This document shows, piece after piece, positions 1-11,015 of a stretch of DNA of 64,000 nt. Within the stretch, counting starts at the first letter, position 1, and the number at the start of each line of letters is the position of its first letter. The notes below the pieces were generated by a model that was given only the letters and a program-made list of their open reading frames with translations, ran no database searches and was not told where the DNA came from. Source of the DNA: Isoetes taiwanensis (Eukaryota > Streptophyta > Lycopodiopsida > Isoetales > Isoetaceae); contig JAJEKV010000063.1 of NCBI GenBank assembly GCA_021234155.1, positions 962,947-1,026,946 on the forward strand, read 5' to 3'. The translations under genes and the position numbers were made by a program.

Positions 1-205
1 TATCATTTTCCTCTTTCTCTTTTTCCCTTCCCTTTTCCTCCTTTCCTCACCCTTTCTCTCCTCCTTTTCGTAGTGTCCTTTCTTTCTTCCTTTTCTCCCT
101 CCTTTCATCCTTTCTGTCATCTTTTCCCTTTTCCTTTTTCCCTTTTACCCATGCCTTTTTGCCTTCGCTTTGCCATTTTCTCCTTCCTTTTCCTTTTCCC
201 TTCCT
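1..205. repeat. Pyrimidine-rich low-complexity tract
   Basis: Almost pure T/C sequence of irregular TTTTCCC runs. It encodes nothing recognisable. The rest of 205-1360 is non-coding sequence in which I see only the hairpin-bearing repeat listed next. Confidence 0.7.
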
Positions 206-339
206 CTCAAGAGATCAGAGCATGGCCAATCATGGTGGTGGGAAGTCGTATGATATATCTAGGCCTTTCGATGCAATCAGATGATCTCGACCATCCAAAT
301 TAGGGTTTGATTCATGACATACGCTAAAACTTTATAATA

Positions 340-480
340 GAAGACTAGTTGAGGTGCCCAGTGTTGCTGGGCTAATGTTGAAAACATGTAAATGATTAAG
401 CCGCAATATAGGCTATGTTATACTGGAAGTTACAATGTTCGTTGATTTGAAGAAACTAATACAGTGTTGTGGCAAACATT
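340..480 (+). repeat. Dispersed hairpin-bearing repeat, copy 1
   Basis: It contains GGTGCCCAGTGTTGCTGGGC, a short hairpin. A second copy lies in inverted orientation at about 5000-5085, where the same motif reads with one change, followed in both by similar sequence (TTGTAAATG / ATGTAAATG and an AATGTTCGTT-like stretch). It looks like a short non-autonomous element. Ends and target duplications were not resolved. Confidence 0.4.
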
Positions 481-1361
481 TCTCTTCATTAACTCACTGA
501 TTTTATTAATTCGAAAAAGTAAACGGGTTCTTGGCAATACTGAGCATTAGAGATTGTGTGTAAACTCGAATGATATATTGAAGTTGCTCATGAATATTGG
601 CATGGCAAGGTTGTCAAGTTCCTTCTAAAGAGGTATTAAAACCGTGAAATAAACAACAATGAACCTTAGGGTCCATGGAAAATTCATTTCGAAAGGCGTA
701 GAAACCACTTTAAGTGACCGTCATGGGGATTTTTGATCCATTTCATATCTATGCTTAAGGTATAGAGGAGCACTTGCCTAGTGCAAATTCCATGGTCAAC
801 ATGCCTTCTAAGAAACTGTATATGTGGGTGTTTTGGATTACCTCTACACGCTCATGGCATATCCCCTTTTTATATATAACTGCAACATTCACACCCCGCC
901 CCCCAACCGGTTATGGTCTAGGCTTTGAATATATTTGTGATGAGTGTGTAACTTATACCACATGAGTGAAAGCGATTCCAAAATGAAAAAGAAGATATCC
1001 ATTGATTACTGCCATGCTCATAAAAGATTACTATGTATATATCTCTGAAGTTACATTCTCACCAAAAATGGCTCATGCAAAAATACCACATGGTATAAGG
1101 TTTCCTGCCAACATAAAGTATGCTTTCATACTACATATTTTATTTGCCAATGGAATCCGTACTCATTATTTCTAACAATTGCACCTACACAAAGTATTAC
1201 ACTCATACAAAAATGTTGCTCCTTTATACTTCCAAATCCAAGAGTTCCTCATCTGAAGCAATACATGAGGATCTTGTATTCTGTGAGTGAATGTACATGC
1301 ATTTAATATATTACATCGAGATTGTAACAATGATTGATGACACCAAGTGCTTGAGATGCTG

Positions 1362-1438
1362 AAGGAGACAAATAGGAAGTCTACATCAATAGAAGGCCAG
1401 AGAGCAAAAGAGGAGGGACACGAATTTGCCTATCTAAT
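1362..1438 (+). repeat. Dispersed repeat shared with 5184-5256
   Basis: About 75 bp ending AATTTGCCTATCTAAT is repeated with roughly 80 percent identity by eye at 5184-5256, in the same orientation. No coding capacity is evident. It is probably a fragment of a transposon family present twice here. Confidence 0.5.
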
Positions 1439-1598
1439 CCTTTATTATAAAGTTTTAGTGTATGTCGTGCATAAAACCCTAAAACTTTCGACGACCCAGA
1501 TTTCACTTAAAATTTTGGACGGTCCTTGATTTTGTTAGGGTTGCTCATTTAGGGTTTATGGCTTTTTCCTCCTTGCAGACCATCGAACCCTAGCCGCC

Positions 1599-1950
1599 TT
1601 GGCCAATTTCCTGCTTGGGTGCTCTTCCTTGGTCCCTTCCCAAGGCGCTTGCCCAGCAGCAAACATTTCCTTGCTTCTGATCAAATCCAGCAACAAAATG
1701 GCTACTAGGCTATGGATATGGATTCCGGTTCTCATATCGGCCTTTCTTCATGGAGCACTGCATGTTGCACATCCCGTGATGGCGGATCCGACCCTTTCTT
1801 GAAGCGGCCCCCTGCTTAAAGTAAAGCTTAAGATCTGAGCTTACGGCTATGGCAATATCACTTGCCCCTTTGGATTGGATGGCCGAGAAAGCTCTAGGGT
1901 CCTTTTAAAACAAATCTCGAGTTCTAGGGTTCCGCCTCAAGAGAAAACGT
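1599..1950 (+). pseudogene. Possible secreted-protein fragment (weak GUB_WAK-like match)
   Basis: A 67-codon frame contains a hydrophobic stretch (LWIWIPVLISAFLHGALH) that resembles a signal peptide, then stops. About 50 nt later another stretch of frame reads YGNITCPFGLDGR, reminiscent of the GNVSIPYPFG segment of wall-associated-kinase galacturonan-binding domains. The cysteine pattern is incomplete and stops intervene. At best this is a short remnant of a receptor-like gene; chance similarity is quite possible. Confidence 0.18.
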
Positions 1951-2279
1951 CCTTACCTTTTCTATCGAAATAGAAAGCGAAAGGAGAAGCGGATCGTTAC
2001 CAACGAAGGTAGGTTTCCATTGATCGCCCATTTATCGCTAGCTCTCCATTGCGTTTTTCAATTCCTGTGCATTGTTCTTTGCAGCGGTGATTAGCTGGGT
2101 CCATAATTTCATCGGGCTAATGTTCACTTGGAGTATCGGTTCCTTCATGAATTTGGGTTTTGTGTAAGTTTTCCAGTTGTCCAAATGGTATATGCTCTGC
2201 GGTAGCTCCATATTATATTGGTGCTTAGGTAGCCAATGGAGGCCTCGGCGCTATTTATGTATTCATAGGATCGGTCGAG
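1951..2279. other. No gene seen
   Basis: Non-coding sequence with no repeat or motif I can support. Confidence 0.5.
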
Positions 2280-2640
2280 TTAGCATCTCCGATCCATCCC
2301 ATTTCCACCGGTTGTCCCTTTGATCAATGGTGAAGCTTTGCGCCATGCTCCAAGTGGCCATTTGTTTGTTGAGCGATAAGGGATATATCGTATAATTCTT
2401 AGGACCCTTTTCCAAATTGTTTTAGCATTTTCACAGTCCCAATAGGTATGAAAGTGGTCTGCTTTGGTTGTCCACACCAAACGCAAAAGGAAATAGCTGA
2501 TAATTTATCTATAGTTTCTCAGCATTGTCTTGTCATTACCTACTAACCAACACCGGATTTTCACCTTGGCATGCCAAAATGCTTTTCCACATTCCGTTAA
2601 GATATAATTTCCTTTGTAATCTTCTCTCAATACCATGTTC
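2280..2640 (-). pseudogene. LINE reverse-transcriptase C-terminal zinc-finger (zf-RVT) remnant
   Basis: On the minus strand the sequence reads AFWHAKVKIRCWLVGNDK, then after a stop and a frame change CVWCGQPKADHFHTYWDCEN, then AKTIWKRVL. The CxxC...H...C pattern followed by AKxIW is typical of the zf-RVT module at the C-terminus of plant non-LTR (LINE) polymerases. A frame change separates the first CxxC from the H/C half and no reverse transcriptase core is present, so this is a dead fragment. It could derive from the same LINE family whose ORF1 lies at 14166-15091; nothing here proves that. Confidence 0.45.
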
Positions 2641-4640
2641 TTGAGTTTCTTGAAGAGTCTTGGCGCCTCATTATCTCGATGGCACGCATAATCTTTCCTG
2701 CCCTTGGGGTATAGCTTAGCAAGCCCAGAACACAGGAATGGTTATTTGGAGTTGCCCGAGATGAAGAACACCCTTGAGATCCTGAAACACCCTTGAGAGC
2801 CTGAAACGCTGACAAGTTCTGACCCAATAAACTTCAAGTGGGGACTTTGCTTTTTTGAAATTAGACCTGCTTGCTTCTGCTGCATGCTTTTGCAGTATCA
2901 TTAGAGCGTTCTTGGTTGAAGAACAAAAAATTGTGGAAAAGGTATTGAAGATTCACAAGGCAAAAGAAAAGCACTCTGCTAAAGCACAAGCTTAAGTTCT
3001 GCTGCTCATGGAGAAAGTTGAATTGTGCGCAGAAATAATTTTACCGAACTCATTTTGTAGTCAGTGCTCATTTTGTAGTCAGTGCATTCTGGGGAACAAT
3101 TTGCAGCAAGTATATATCGATTCTAAATCATAAAACTGGAATCGTTGGCTTTCATGATGTATTGAAATGTGCAAAAAGCAGCCACAACAGCTCACAACTT
3201 TGGTCAATTCTATGAATAAAGAGCTCCCAGCTTCCTTGGAGCGTACAGTGAAAAAGGAGGTGTCCTTGGTTGCATCAGCTGGAGTGTTAGATCATTTTAA
3301 TCCCTTTAGATACATAAATTTGGGAGATCCTTTGTGCTAGCAACCACCAAGAAAAGAAAATAACCCTGGTGATGTCCTGATAGAGCTGCATGAAGGCTTT
3401 CCCTTGAGCATAAGTACTTTGCTCCTGAAACAGACTTTAAAGCTGCACCAAGCACATTGAGGTTCCAGTCAAGCTTCCAATAGAGCTCCCGATTGAGCTA
3501 GCTCTAGAAAAAGAGCACAATAAATTATGCTGCAGATATCTTTTTCTGAAGAGTTTCAGTATATAATTTCCCATGTTACACCATGTAACATGGGCAGCTC
3601 AAGAAATTATAGACTGTTTCTTCCGCTATAGCCAGAAAGCTCTAGGAAAGCCAGAAAGCTAGAAAGATCTGAGTCCAAATCTCTGATGCCAGGAAGCTAG
3701 ATATCATACAAATGATCATCCTATTTATTTTCTGGGTAACCCTTTATTGTTTTTCACCTACAGCTAACAATGTTTTCTTTCTGCAGCAACTACCATTGTA
3801 GAAGACGCCAATATAGAACATCGTACGTGCAGACAGTGCTGCAGCAACTCCGTGCATGGAAGAAAGTTGGCTTTAAGGTTATATTTGCTTCTTTGTCATG
3901 AAGTACTTATACCAATTATGTTAGGTTTAGCTAATCAGGAGCAAGGGTTTTAGTTTAGGTTATTTGGGTTTTCTATTGGTTGTCTTCTTTTCAGTCAAGA
4001 TGGTCAATAAGATAAATATAAAAGAGATTATGGTAAAGTCTTGAGGAAAAAATGGAATGATATACAATGATAAGCTTGAATGCTTGAGAAAACTCAGCTT
4101 TATGACAGTTCCTTGGGCATCCCATACACGAAAGTGTTCTATTAACTAGAACTCACTCCAGAGCTGCCATGGGCATGTTCAATTTGCAAAGAATATTTCA
4201 TGTTTGCATACTGTAACATTGTGGTTTTTAGTGTCAATAGCAAGCCCGAGTTTCAAAATCAAAATGTGTCATCAAACTTTATACTATCGAAATCTTCATT
4301 CTCTTATAGAAATATTTTCGCAAAGATGCTATATATCATCAACTCCAATTCTCACATCAATACTTAAAGGATTCCTCACGTTTAAAAATAAGTAATCAAC
4401 TTTAATTTCTTTCAAGAGCTATGAATGGTTTATATACTATATGCACTCCTTGAATTAGTTGGTCCACTTATATTCCACGACATTCAATTGAAGTCCACTT
4501 TACCACGAACAAAAAAACAAGCTCGGACTTTTAATATCAAATGAAACATAAAAAAACAATAAGGGACAAACTTAATATAATGTTAAACCCAAATCGTGTA
4601 TAGATTATAAGTTCTCAACCCCAACAAATAGTCTTTCTCT
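2641..4640. other. No gene seen
   Basis: AT-rich plant intergenic sequence. Short open frames are present on both strands, but none has motifs or consistent composition. I see no RNA gene. Confidence 0.5.
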
Positions 4641-4650
4641 TCAGTGACAA

Positions 4651-4894
4651 TGCTAAACTCTAGCCCTCCTATCGTATATGCTACAAAACAAAGAATCTTT
4701 CTTCATTCACAGATAGGTGCCAAACTTGAGCCCTCATATCATGTATACTACGAATTGAAATAAGGGAGGCTGATGCTAAACTCTAGCCCTCCTATCGTGT
4801 ATACTACAAAACAAAGAGTCTTTCTACATTCACAGATAGGTGCCAAACTTGAGCTCTCATATCATGTATACTATGAATTTGAAATAAGCGAGGC
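4651..4894. repeat. Tandem duplication, about 123-bp unit
   Basis: Two consecutive copies (4651-4770 and 4774-4894) begin TGCTAAACTCTAGCCCTCCT and share most positions, including CACAGATAGGTGCCAAACTT. There is no coding content. Confidence 0.8.
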
Positions 4895-5078
4895 ACACGT
4901 TGAAGATAACAAGGTTCTTCAGAGGTTACAGAGATTGTGCTGTTGTTAAACCTTTGGAAAGTTTTATTATGGTAAAAAGTTACAAACGTTGCATTATTAC
5001 TGCATGCTTTTCTCATTGCATCCCAAAACATTTACAACCTCTCAATTTATGCCCAGCAACGCTGGGCACCATTACTAG

Positions 5079-5358
5079 TAGCCTATACAGATTTTTAGAA
5101 ATGGCTTGCACATCCCAGAGATTATCCAGTAATTATATTAGAAGTAGACAGCTTTGTCATAATAAAGGAGACCCATAAACCAAACAGATAAAGGAAGCCT
5201 ATATCAACAGAAAGACAGATAGAAAAAGAGGAAGGACACAAATTTGCCTATCTAATAGCCTATACAGATTTTTAGATATGGCTTGCACATCCCAGAGATT
5301 ATCCAGTAAATATATTAGAAGTAGACAACTTTCTCATAATAAAGGAGACCCATAAACC
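5079..5358. repeat. Direct repeat of about 102 bp separated by a TE-like segment
   Basis: Copies at 5079-5179 and 5256-5358 both start TAGCCTATACAGATTTTTAG and end AAAGGAGACCCATAAACC. The intervening 75 bp is the dispersed repeat also seen at 1362-1438. The arrangement looks like a local duplication rather than a target-site duplication, given its length. Confidence 0.75.
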
Positions 5359-5359
5359 T

Positions 5360-6377
5360 CCAAATGGTTAACTAAAAACCTGCTAATGACATGTATGCTT
5401 CAGTTTGCATAGTTCAGAGCACAATCAAGCTCCATTGGCGTACAATGCCATTGTCTGCAATAGACAGTTGCAAGAATGAGAAATGCTGAAGTGAAAACAT
5501 AAGAAGAATCATTTCAAGCTCAAAGTTACCTTTAACTATTTTAGCATGTTTTGGCAAATTCCAGCTTATCAGCTTGCCATAATGCATTTCCAGAAAAGTT
5601 GCTTGGGTAGATATTCTAATCACCAACTTTTAATTCAATGTTGGCTACATTTTATACGGCTCCACAACCTGCAATATTATGCAGAAGTTCAACAACATTT
5701 ATATACTAATTATAATCTGAACAAATGAATTGTAATACTTAAGAGTTATAGTATTACCACATAAGAGTTATGTTAAATATTATTCGACGCTTTTATTCTC
5801 AAAATGTTTACTAAGCTCGTCTAAAATAGATGTAGATGCCTTCTTTATCATCTACTCTTGGTTGACTATAGCAATTCTCTCCTTAGAAGAAGAATAAACA
5901 GTTATGAAACAATAGATGAACGAGATCTAAACCATTTTGAAATTACAGAAAAGTCAATATATGAGCAGCTCTAAATTGATCAAATGCAAAGGCAGGGTTT
6001 GGATGCCCAAAGGCAAGAAGTGATCTATCTTTTCATTTAAAGTAAGCCAAATAACAAAGCTACTGCAATCAAACTTGACTTACTTCTTGATCTGGATCGT
6101 GAGAAAAAAATATTGGTGTTGCCTATTGCAATGCGAAATTGCAAGTTGAAAATTCTGACGGAGATTTTCAAAAACTGCAAACTAAAGCCATATCTAGTTT
6201 CCAATGTGCATGAATAGAAGAAAAGATTTAGATTAAGAAACTTCTAATCTTGAAATGCAGACAGGAATGCCAATATCCAGCAACCATGAAACATGCAGAA
6301 AACATGAAAACATGATGCTATTAATTGTTTGAACAAAACCATCAGTACCTTGCTCCATAAAAATTTATAATACATAC
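5360..6377. other. No gene seen
   Basis: AT-rich intergenic sequence without recognisable genes or repeats. Confidence 0.5.
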
Positions 6378-6834
6378 AACATAAGGAAGCTGTATCATAT
6401 CAAATGCCAGGACCTCCATTTTTGTCCTTTCTATTCACTTAGGCGCCTGTTTGGGTGCTAAACCTCTGCTGAGCAGAGTAATAAATATCAAGCTCACCTT
6501 TCGAAGCTAATCTCTGCAAGGGAATGCCGGATTTGCCAGGGTTCGATGGTCTGCTAGGAGGAACAAAGACATAAATTCTAAATGTGCCATAATATCGGCC
6601 TTCAGATGTGATGGAGCAAAGATATTAGCCGTCCATGCCTGCAACATAAGGAAACTGTATTAGATCAAACCCCACGCTCAACAAAGAAAAGAAAAATAAA
6701 ACCCATATACCATTTTTGCAGCTTCAATAAGCCAATGTTTTATGCCAGAACCTCCATTTTTTTCCTTTCTATTCACTTAGGCACCTGTTTGGGCGCTAAA
6801 CCTCTGCTGAGCAGAGTAACAAATATCAAGCTAT
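6378..6834. repeat. Direct repeat pair, about 95 bp
   Basis: Copies at 6402-6495 and 6741-6834 share GACCTCCATTTTT (GA/GAA start) and GCTAAACCTCTGCTGAGCAG, ending at AATATCAAGCT. The leader AACATAAGGAAGCTGTAT of the first copy recurs with changes at 6640. Function unknown. Confidence 0.7.
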
Positions 6835-7466
6835 GGGGAGCGGAGCTTGTACAGAGTTTTTTTACCGAGCCTTGGTTTCGCCATTCCAGGTGTCAACTGC
6901 ACGTTGGTTCGGTAATATCCATGCCTCTAGCTTTGGGTGTCAGAACACAAGTAATTATGACCGTTAGCTCCCGCTCTCAATTCCCGCCCAGGTGTTTTCT
7001 TCAACAGAGTTTGCGCGAAGATCAATTACCCGCGCCAAGGGAACTTCGATTTGCTCAGGAATAGCTTCGACCTGCGCCAAAGGGAGCTTCGACCGCAGAA
7101 TAGCTTGGATCAAGGTAAAATCATCGAGCCTTTCCTAGTATTTCAATTCCGCTCTACATTCTGATTTGAATTTTGTGACTCTAGATGGCTGTAAGCTCTA
7201 TCACAGTCGGAAATGAATTTGAAAGCTTCGTGGTGTCAACCAAGAGCTTTGTTACACTCTAACCCGGAATGAGAGGTGAATGGCGAGTCAAAAGATGCAG
7301 GAGAAATGATGTTTCTGCACATTGGAAGGCTTTGATGGTCGATTTTTGATCAGGCAAAGAGATATTTGTACAAGTAAGGCATGTATACACTCCAACAGAT
7401 ATGGCAAAAAAAAAGCAAGCGACGAACTTTCCCATGGTTAGAAGCAAATTGTGAGTAGGTATTTCT
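6835..7466. other. No gene seen
   Basis: Moderately GC-rich stretch around 6840-7100 without any coding frame I recognise. Confidence 0.4.
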
Positions 7467-8287
7467 ATGCAATCAATATCAAAATCAGTTCAGTTACTTA
7501 TCCAGTTCATTCCTATTCTCTCAGGTTTGTGTATATCTGATGTGGAGAACACAGTCTCTTCACAATTACTAAGTAGTGTATTCCATTGCTTTCACCAAGA
7601 TATGGGCTCCTTGTTGTTCAAAGGTAGCACATCAGTGCAGCTCAAAGAAAGGGGTATATGGTTCTGGAGGTATGAACACTCTTCACGAAGCTCCAAGCTT
7701 ATGGAGCTCCCATTGCCCAGTTTGTCCAAGCTATATTGCAGGCCTATGGATGCCACTAGCTCGGAGTAAGTTGTCGCAGGAAATGTTCACGCCATTGAAG
7801 GAGAAGGGAGGAGTCTGCGGGCATGTGAAGATAAATTTAGGAATTGATCTGTTCATTGCCTTATCCAAGAGCGCCGACAATGTTAAGAAGACCTTGAAGA
7901 TGTTTACAGTTCAACAGCCGGTGGATAGTATATAGTCTATTTCTTGAAGGTTGGAGTGCTCGACTTCATGATGGAGCTGAATCCACTGAATGCAGGATAA
8001 GTCGAGACATGGTTTGATTCAGATATTGCATTCGGAAGCAAACGATGTATGTCACTTTTAAGTATAGGTGGCAAAATGTCGGTGAAGGAAGAAAGTACGT
8101 CTGGATTCCAGTAGAACAAGATGACAATGATGGCACTCATTCCGTTGTCATAGACTTAAATATTCATAAGGATAATCAGCTGTTCAAAAGTCTCAGAGAG
8201 GGGGGCGAGTGGTCTCTATTTGATGTCCGGCGGCAATTGGAGTTTGAGACAGACAAATTTTTTTTCCATCTTATGCTAGAAGGCTAG
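7467..8287 (+). pseudogene. Unrecognised coding-like remnant
   Basis: Several short plus-strand frames look protein-like when read together across frame changes. One piece reads VGVLDFMMELNPLNAG. A final 80-codon piece at 8045-8287 contains RWQNVGEGRKYVWIPVEQ and FKSLREGGEWSLFDVRRQLE. I do not recognise the family. It ends just before element A, and it may be a decayed host gene or part of another transposon. Confidence 0.25.
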
Positions 8288-8452
8288 AAGGTGGGAAAGC
8301 GCAAAGAAGAATGCTATAAATTGGGGTTATGCATGCCACCAAAAATAATATATGTATATGAATCTATGTAATATAAATATAAGTGATGATTAATTGGATA
8401 TCTATTGTATATTAATTGCAAAGGTTTGCTTTCGTTGTAACATAAAAAATTA

Positions 8453-8862
8453 AAGTAGCTACGGTGTAAAATTGTGTATAATATAAAATATGGAAGTGTT
8501 ATTTTTGCACCGTAGCTACAGTGCAAAATTTTGGATATCATAAAATAAGGATGTGCAGCCACAGTGCAAAATTGTGCATATCATACAATAAGGAAGTGTT
8601 GTTTTCGCACCATAGCGACGGTGCAAAATTGTGCATAGCATAAAATATGGAAGTGTTTTTTCGCACCGTAGCCACAGTGCGAAATTGTGCATAGCATAAA
8701 ATATGGAAGTGTTATTTTTACACCGTAGCCACGGTGCAAAATTGTGCATAGCATAAATTATAGAAGTATTATTTTTGCACCGTAGCCACGGTGCGAATAT
8801 GTGTATAGCATAAATTATGGAAGTGTTATTTTCGCATCGTTGCCACGGTGTTAGTCGCTCTT
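8453..8862 (+). repeat. Palindrome array A, 5' block
   Basis: About eight tandem units with a period near 55-62 bp. Each unit has a palindrome close to GCACCGTAGCCACGGTGC flanked by TTTCG/AAAAT, plus a conserved spacer GTGCATAGCATAAAATATGG and AAGTGTTATT. Individual palindromes vary (CATAGCGACGG, CGTAGCTACAG), but both arms usually keep the GCAC/GTGC ends. The array ends about 70 bp before the ORF-P start at 8930, where a promoter would sit. The same array occurs inverted in A'. Confidence 0.9.
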
Positions 8863-8929
8863 GCATATCAAGCCGCTACTAAGGCGCTCACCTTCAAACT
8901 ATCACAAATCGAGGCGCTGCTCAACGAGA

Positions 8930-10504
8930 ATGGTAAAGAGCGGATCAGATAAGGCATGGGAGTTGTTTAGCACATGGATGACAAAATAGTAGAGAAAGAA
9001 CGGGATTGTCGTCAGAAGCAGTCAGAAAAATTTGAGGAGGAGCTAGAGGAGCCAGTTGATGCAACTAATGTATATCTAGAGGAGTCAGTTGATGCAATTA
9101 ATGTATATAATAATTTTTGTCTGACAATAGACATTATGGCAGAGTGTAATAGGTCTACTGAGGCATATGGGGGCATTCTTCATAGCTTCATGGCTAGAGC
9201 TGGACCTGACATGAAATGATGTCCTGTAACTAGTTTGCCTTCGTTGAGCATGCATGCTCAAATTAAGATGTTTCTGAAGGCTGATCATGACCGAATCATG
9301 AGGTTTTTAAAGATAATACCTATAGAACTATGCAGATAAGAAGGCAAAGAAAATTTTTATAGCCTAGATATCATGTTCAGCACATACATGATTCATACTA
9401 AGTCAAACAAAGATGCCTGTTCTTCTTCAAGTGTGCAGGTCGCTCAGATAGAATGTCTCGCCTCACCATAGAGGAGTATCTGAGGAAGAGAAGCTCATAC
9501 TAGAAAATGAGGAGAATCAGGTCTTGGAAGAGGAGGTATCCGAGAAGAAACTGTCTACTTGGGGGTTATTAGAAGCATATCCCATCCACATAGGTGGGAA
9601 GTCGTACTTGTTGCTGCCTGATATATCTGAAGTGACAGGGCTGAGAGAGGACGAGATACTGGGCCAGATATATGCCCATGTTGTACGCCTGGGAGGACTT
9701 ATGGACTTTGAATTTGATATTTTCAGACAAATGATGGGGATTGTGACTTATGATGGATCCTCAATACCTCCAGAGGACGCATTTGACATTGTCATGCAGC
9801 AAGCTGAAGCCGGGTATGAAGCAGTGAAAGATGTCATATTTGAAGCTCCCAGCTCTTCAAACACCGCTTCTGTGTTCATAGAACGTGAGCTGTCGAAGTC
9901 TTATTTCTCAGTAACAAACCCAACAGTTGTCAAACATGACAAGAGAGAGGTATTTATTTCGTTTTGTTTTTTATTTCTTACTTGAATCTGATGTTCCTTT
10001 TATGCAAGAGTTACTTATTGATGACTTTTGTGCAAGAATGAGAGAGTCACCCTAGGTCGGGATGCCAGTGTTGCACATTATATGGGCTACCTTCACAAGG
10101 GGAAAACTATTGTGTTTCACAATAAATATAGTCCGTCTGGAGCAGAAGAGGCCCTGAAGCTTAAAGCTCTGTCCTTAGCTGGCAACCATGTTCCCCTAGC
10201 CACGAACTGTGATCGAGTTATAGCAGTAGATAGGGCTATCGCTATGTACGCCTTCGGAGGCTTCAAAATGTACTCTGTCCTTGCAAATAAAACAGCTCTA
10301 GGCTTCAGTGGAGCGGACAAGGAAGCACTGCGCTTGTCCTGTGCACAGAAGGAGCCTGATGTATTGTGTCTGTTAGATGCAATTGGAGTTGGAGTAAAGG
10401 AAGAGGGCCTTCGAAGCATTTGTTTCGAGTATTCCAGGCCCCGATGCCAAGAAAAGAAAATGTACTTAAAAGATTTTTGTATTGATATAGAATCTTTTCT
10501 CTAA
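8930..10504 (+). pseudogene. ORF-P of element A (unrecognised family; spliced)
   Basis: The start is placed at MVKS by comparison with A'. The 5' third is broken by several stops; A' shows a better frame there (SDKAWELFSTWYDKIVEKER). From 9524 the frame is open to 9949, then an 87-nt GT-AG intron (9950-10036) joins in phase to NERVTLGRD and on to 10504. Conserved blocks shared with ORF-P of B and C are a GGKSYLLLPDI-type segment (ISGQEYLLLSDI in C), GKTIVFHNKYSPSGAEEA (GRIAVIHRKFSPRAEEG in C) and CDRVIAVDRAIA (VDHVILVKRTVA in C). No known domain is recognised. The length, about 500 codons, matches the copy in C. Its position after the palindrome array suggests a cis-acting relation, which is inference. 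Confidence 0.6.
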
Positions 10505-10579
10505 AATGCATAATATGTTTTTGTATGAGAAATGTCACTGTATGTCATATGTTATTTCGTTCATTCCTATGCACATTTT

Positions 10580-10875
10580 TAAAGGAGCGTAGCCACGGTG
10601 CGATAACACGCTGTCTGCAGTTTTTGAAATGATCTTTCTTGAACTGTGACTACGGTGCGAAAATTGCTTTTGTATGACTGTTCATCTATGAAATGTATGG
10701 ACTGTTAAAATTCAATGTCAGCTATAAATCCTTGTTAGATGTATATCTTAGGTCTTATTTAATTGTGAATTCAGTCATTTCCATGTATGTACATCAAGAG
10801 CGTAGCTACGGTGCGAAAACACGATGTCTGCAGATTTTGGACTGACCTCTTTCGCACCATGGCTACAGTGCAAAA
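10580..10875 (+). repeat. Palindrome A copies between ORF-P and the H3-like gene
   Basis: Four divergent copies lie near 10585 (GCGTAGCCACGGTGCGAT), 10637 (GTGACTACGGTGCGAAAA), 10799 (GCGTAGCTACGGTGCGAAAA) and 10848 (TTTCGCACCATGGCTACAG). The first and third are followed by a shared ACACGNTGTCTGCAG. The spacer 10505-11015 contains nothing else I recognise. Confidence 0.8.
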
Positions 10876-11015
10876 CCATCTATTCCATGGCGTGCACATG
10901 ATACCATTTCGCGCAATGGCTATCTGAACTTTTTTAATTCTAGGTTGTTTATGGGATCGGAAGAGACCATATGGGTTATTTGAATTTCTTCTCCTCTGTA
11001 AAACCACTCATGTTC

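Noticed and set aside
8453-8862. Regular palindromic array resembling a CRISPR array
   Set aside because: The spacers between palindromes are nearly identical to each other, the host is a plant, and no cas-like genes are near. It is a tandem repeat.
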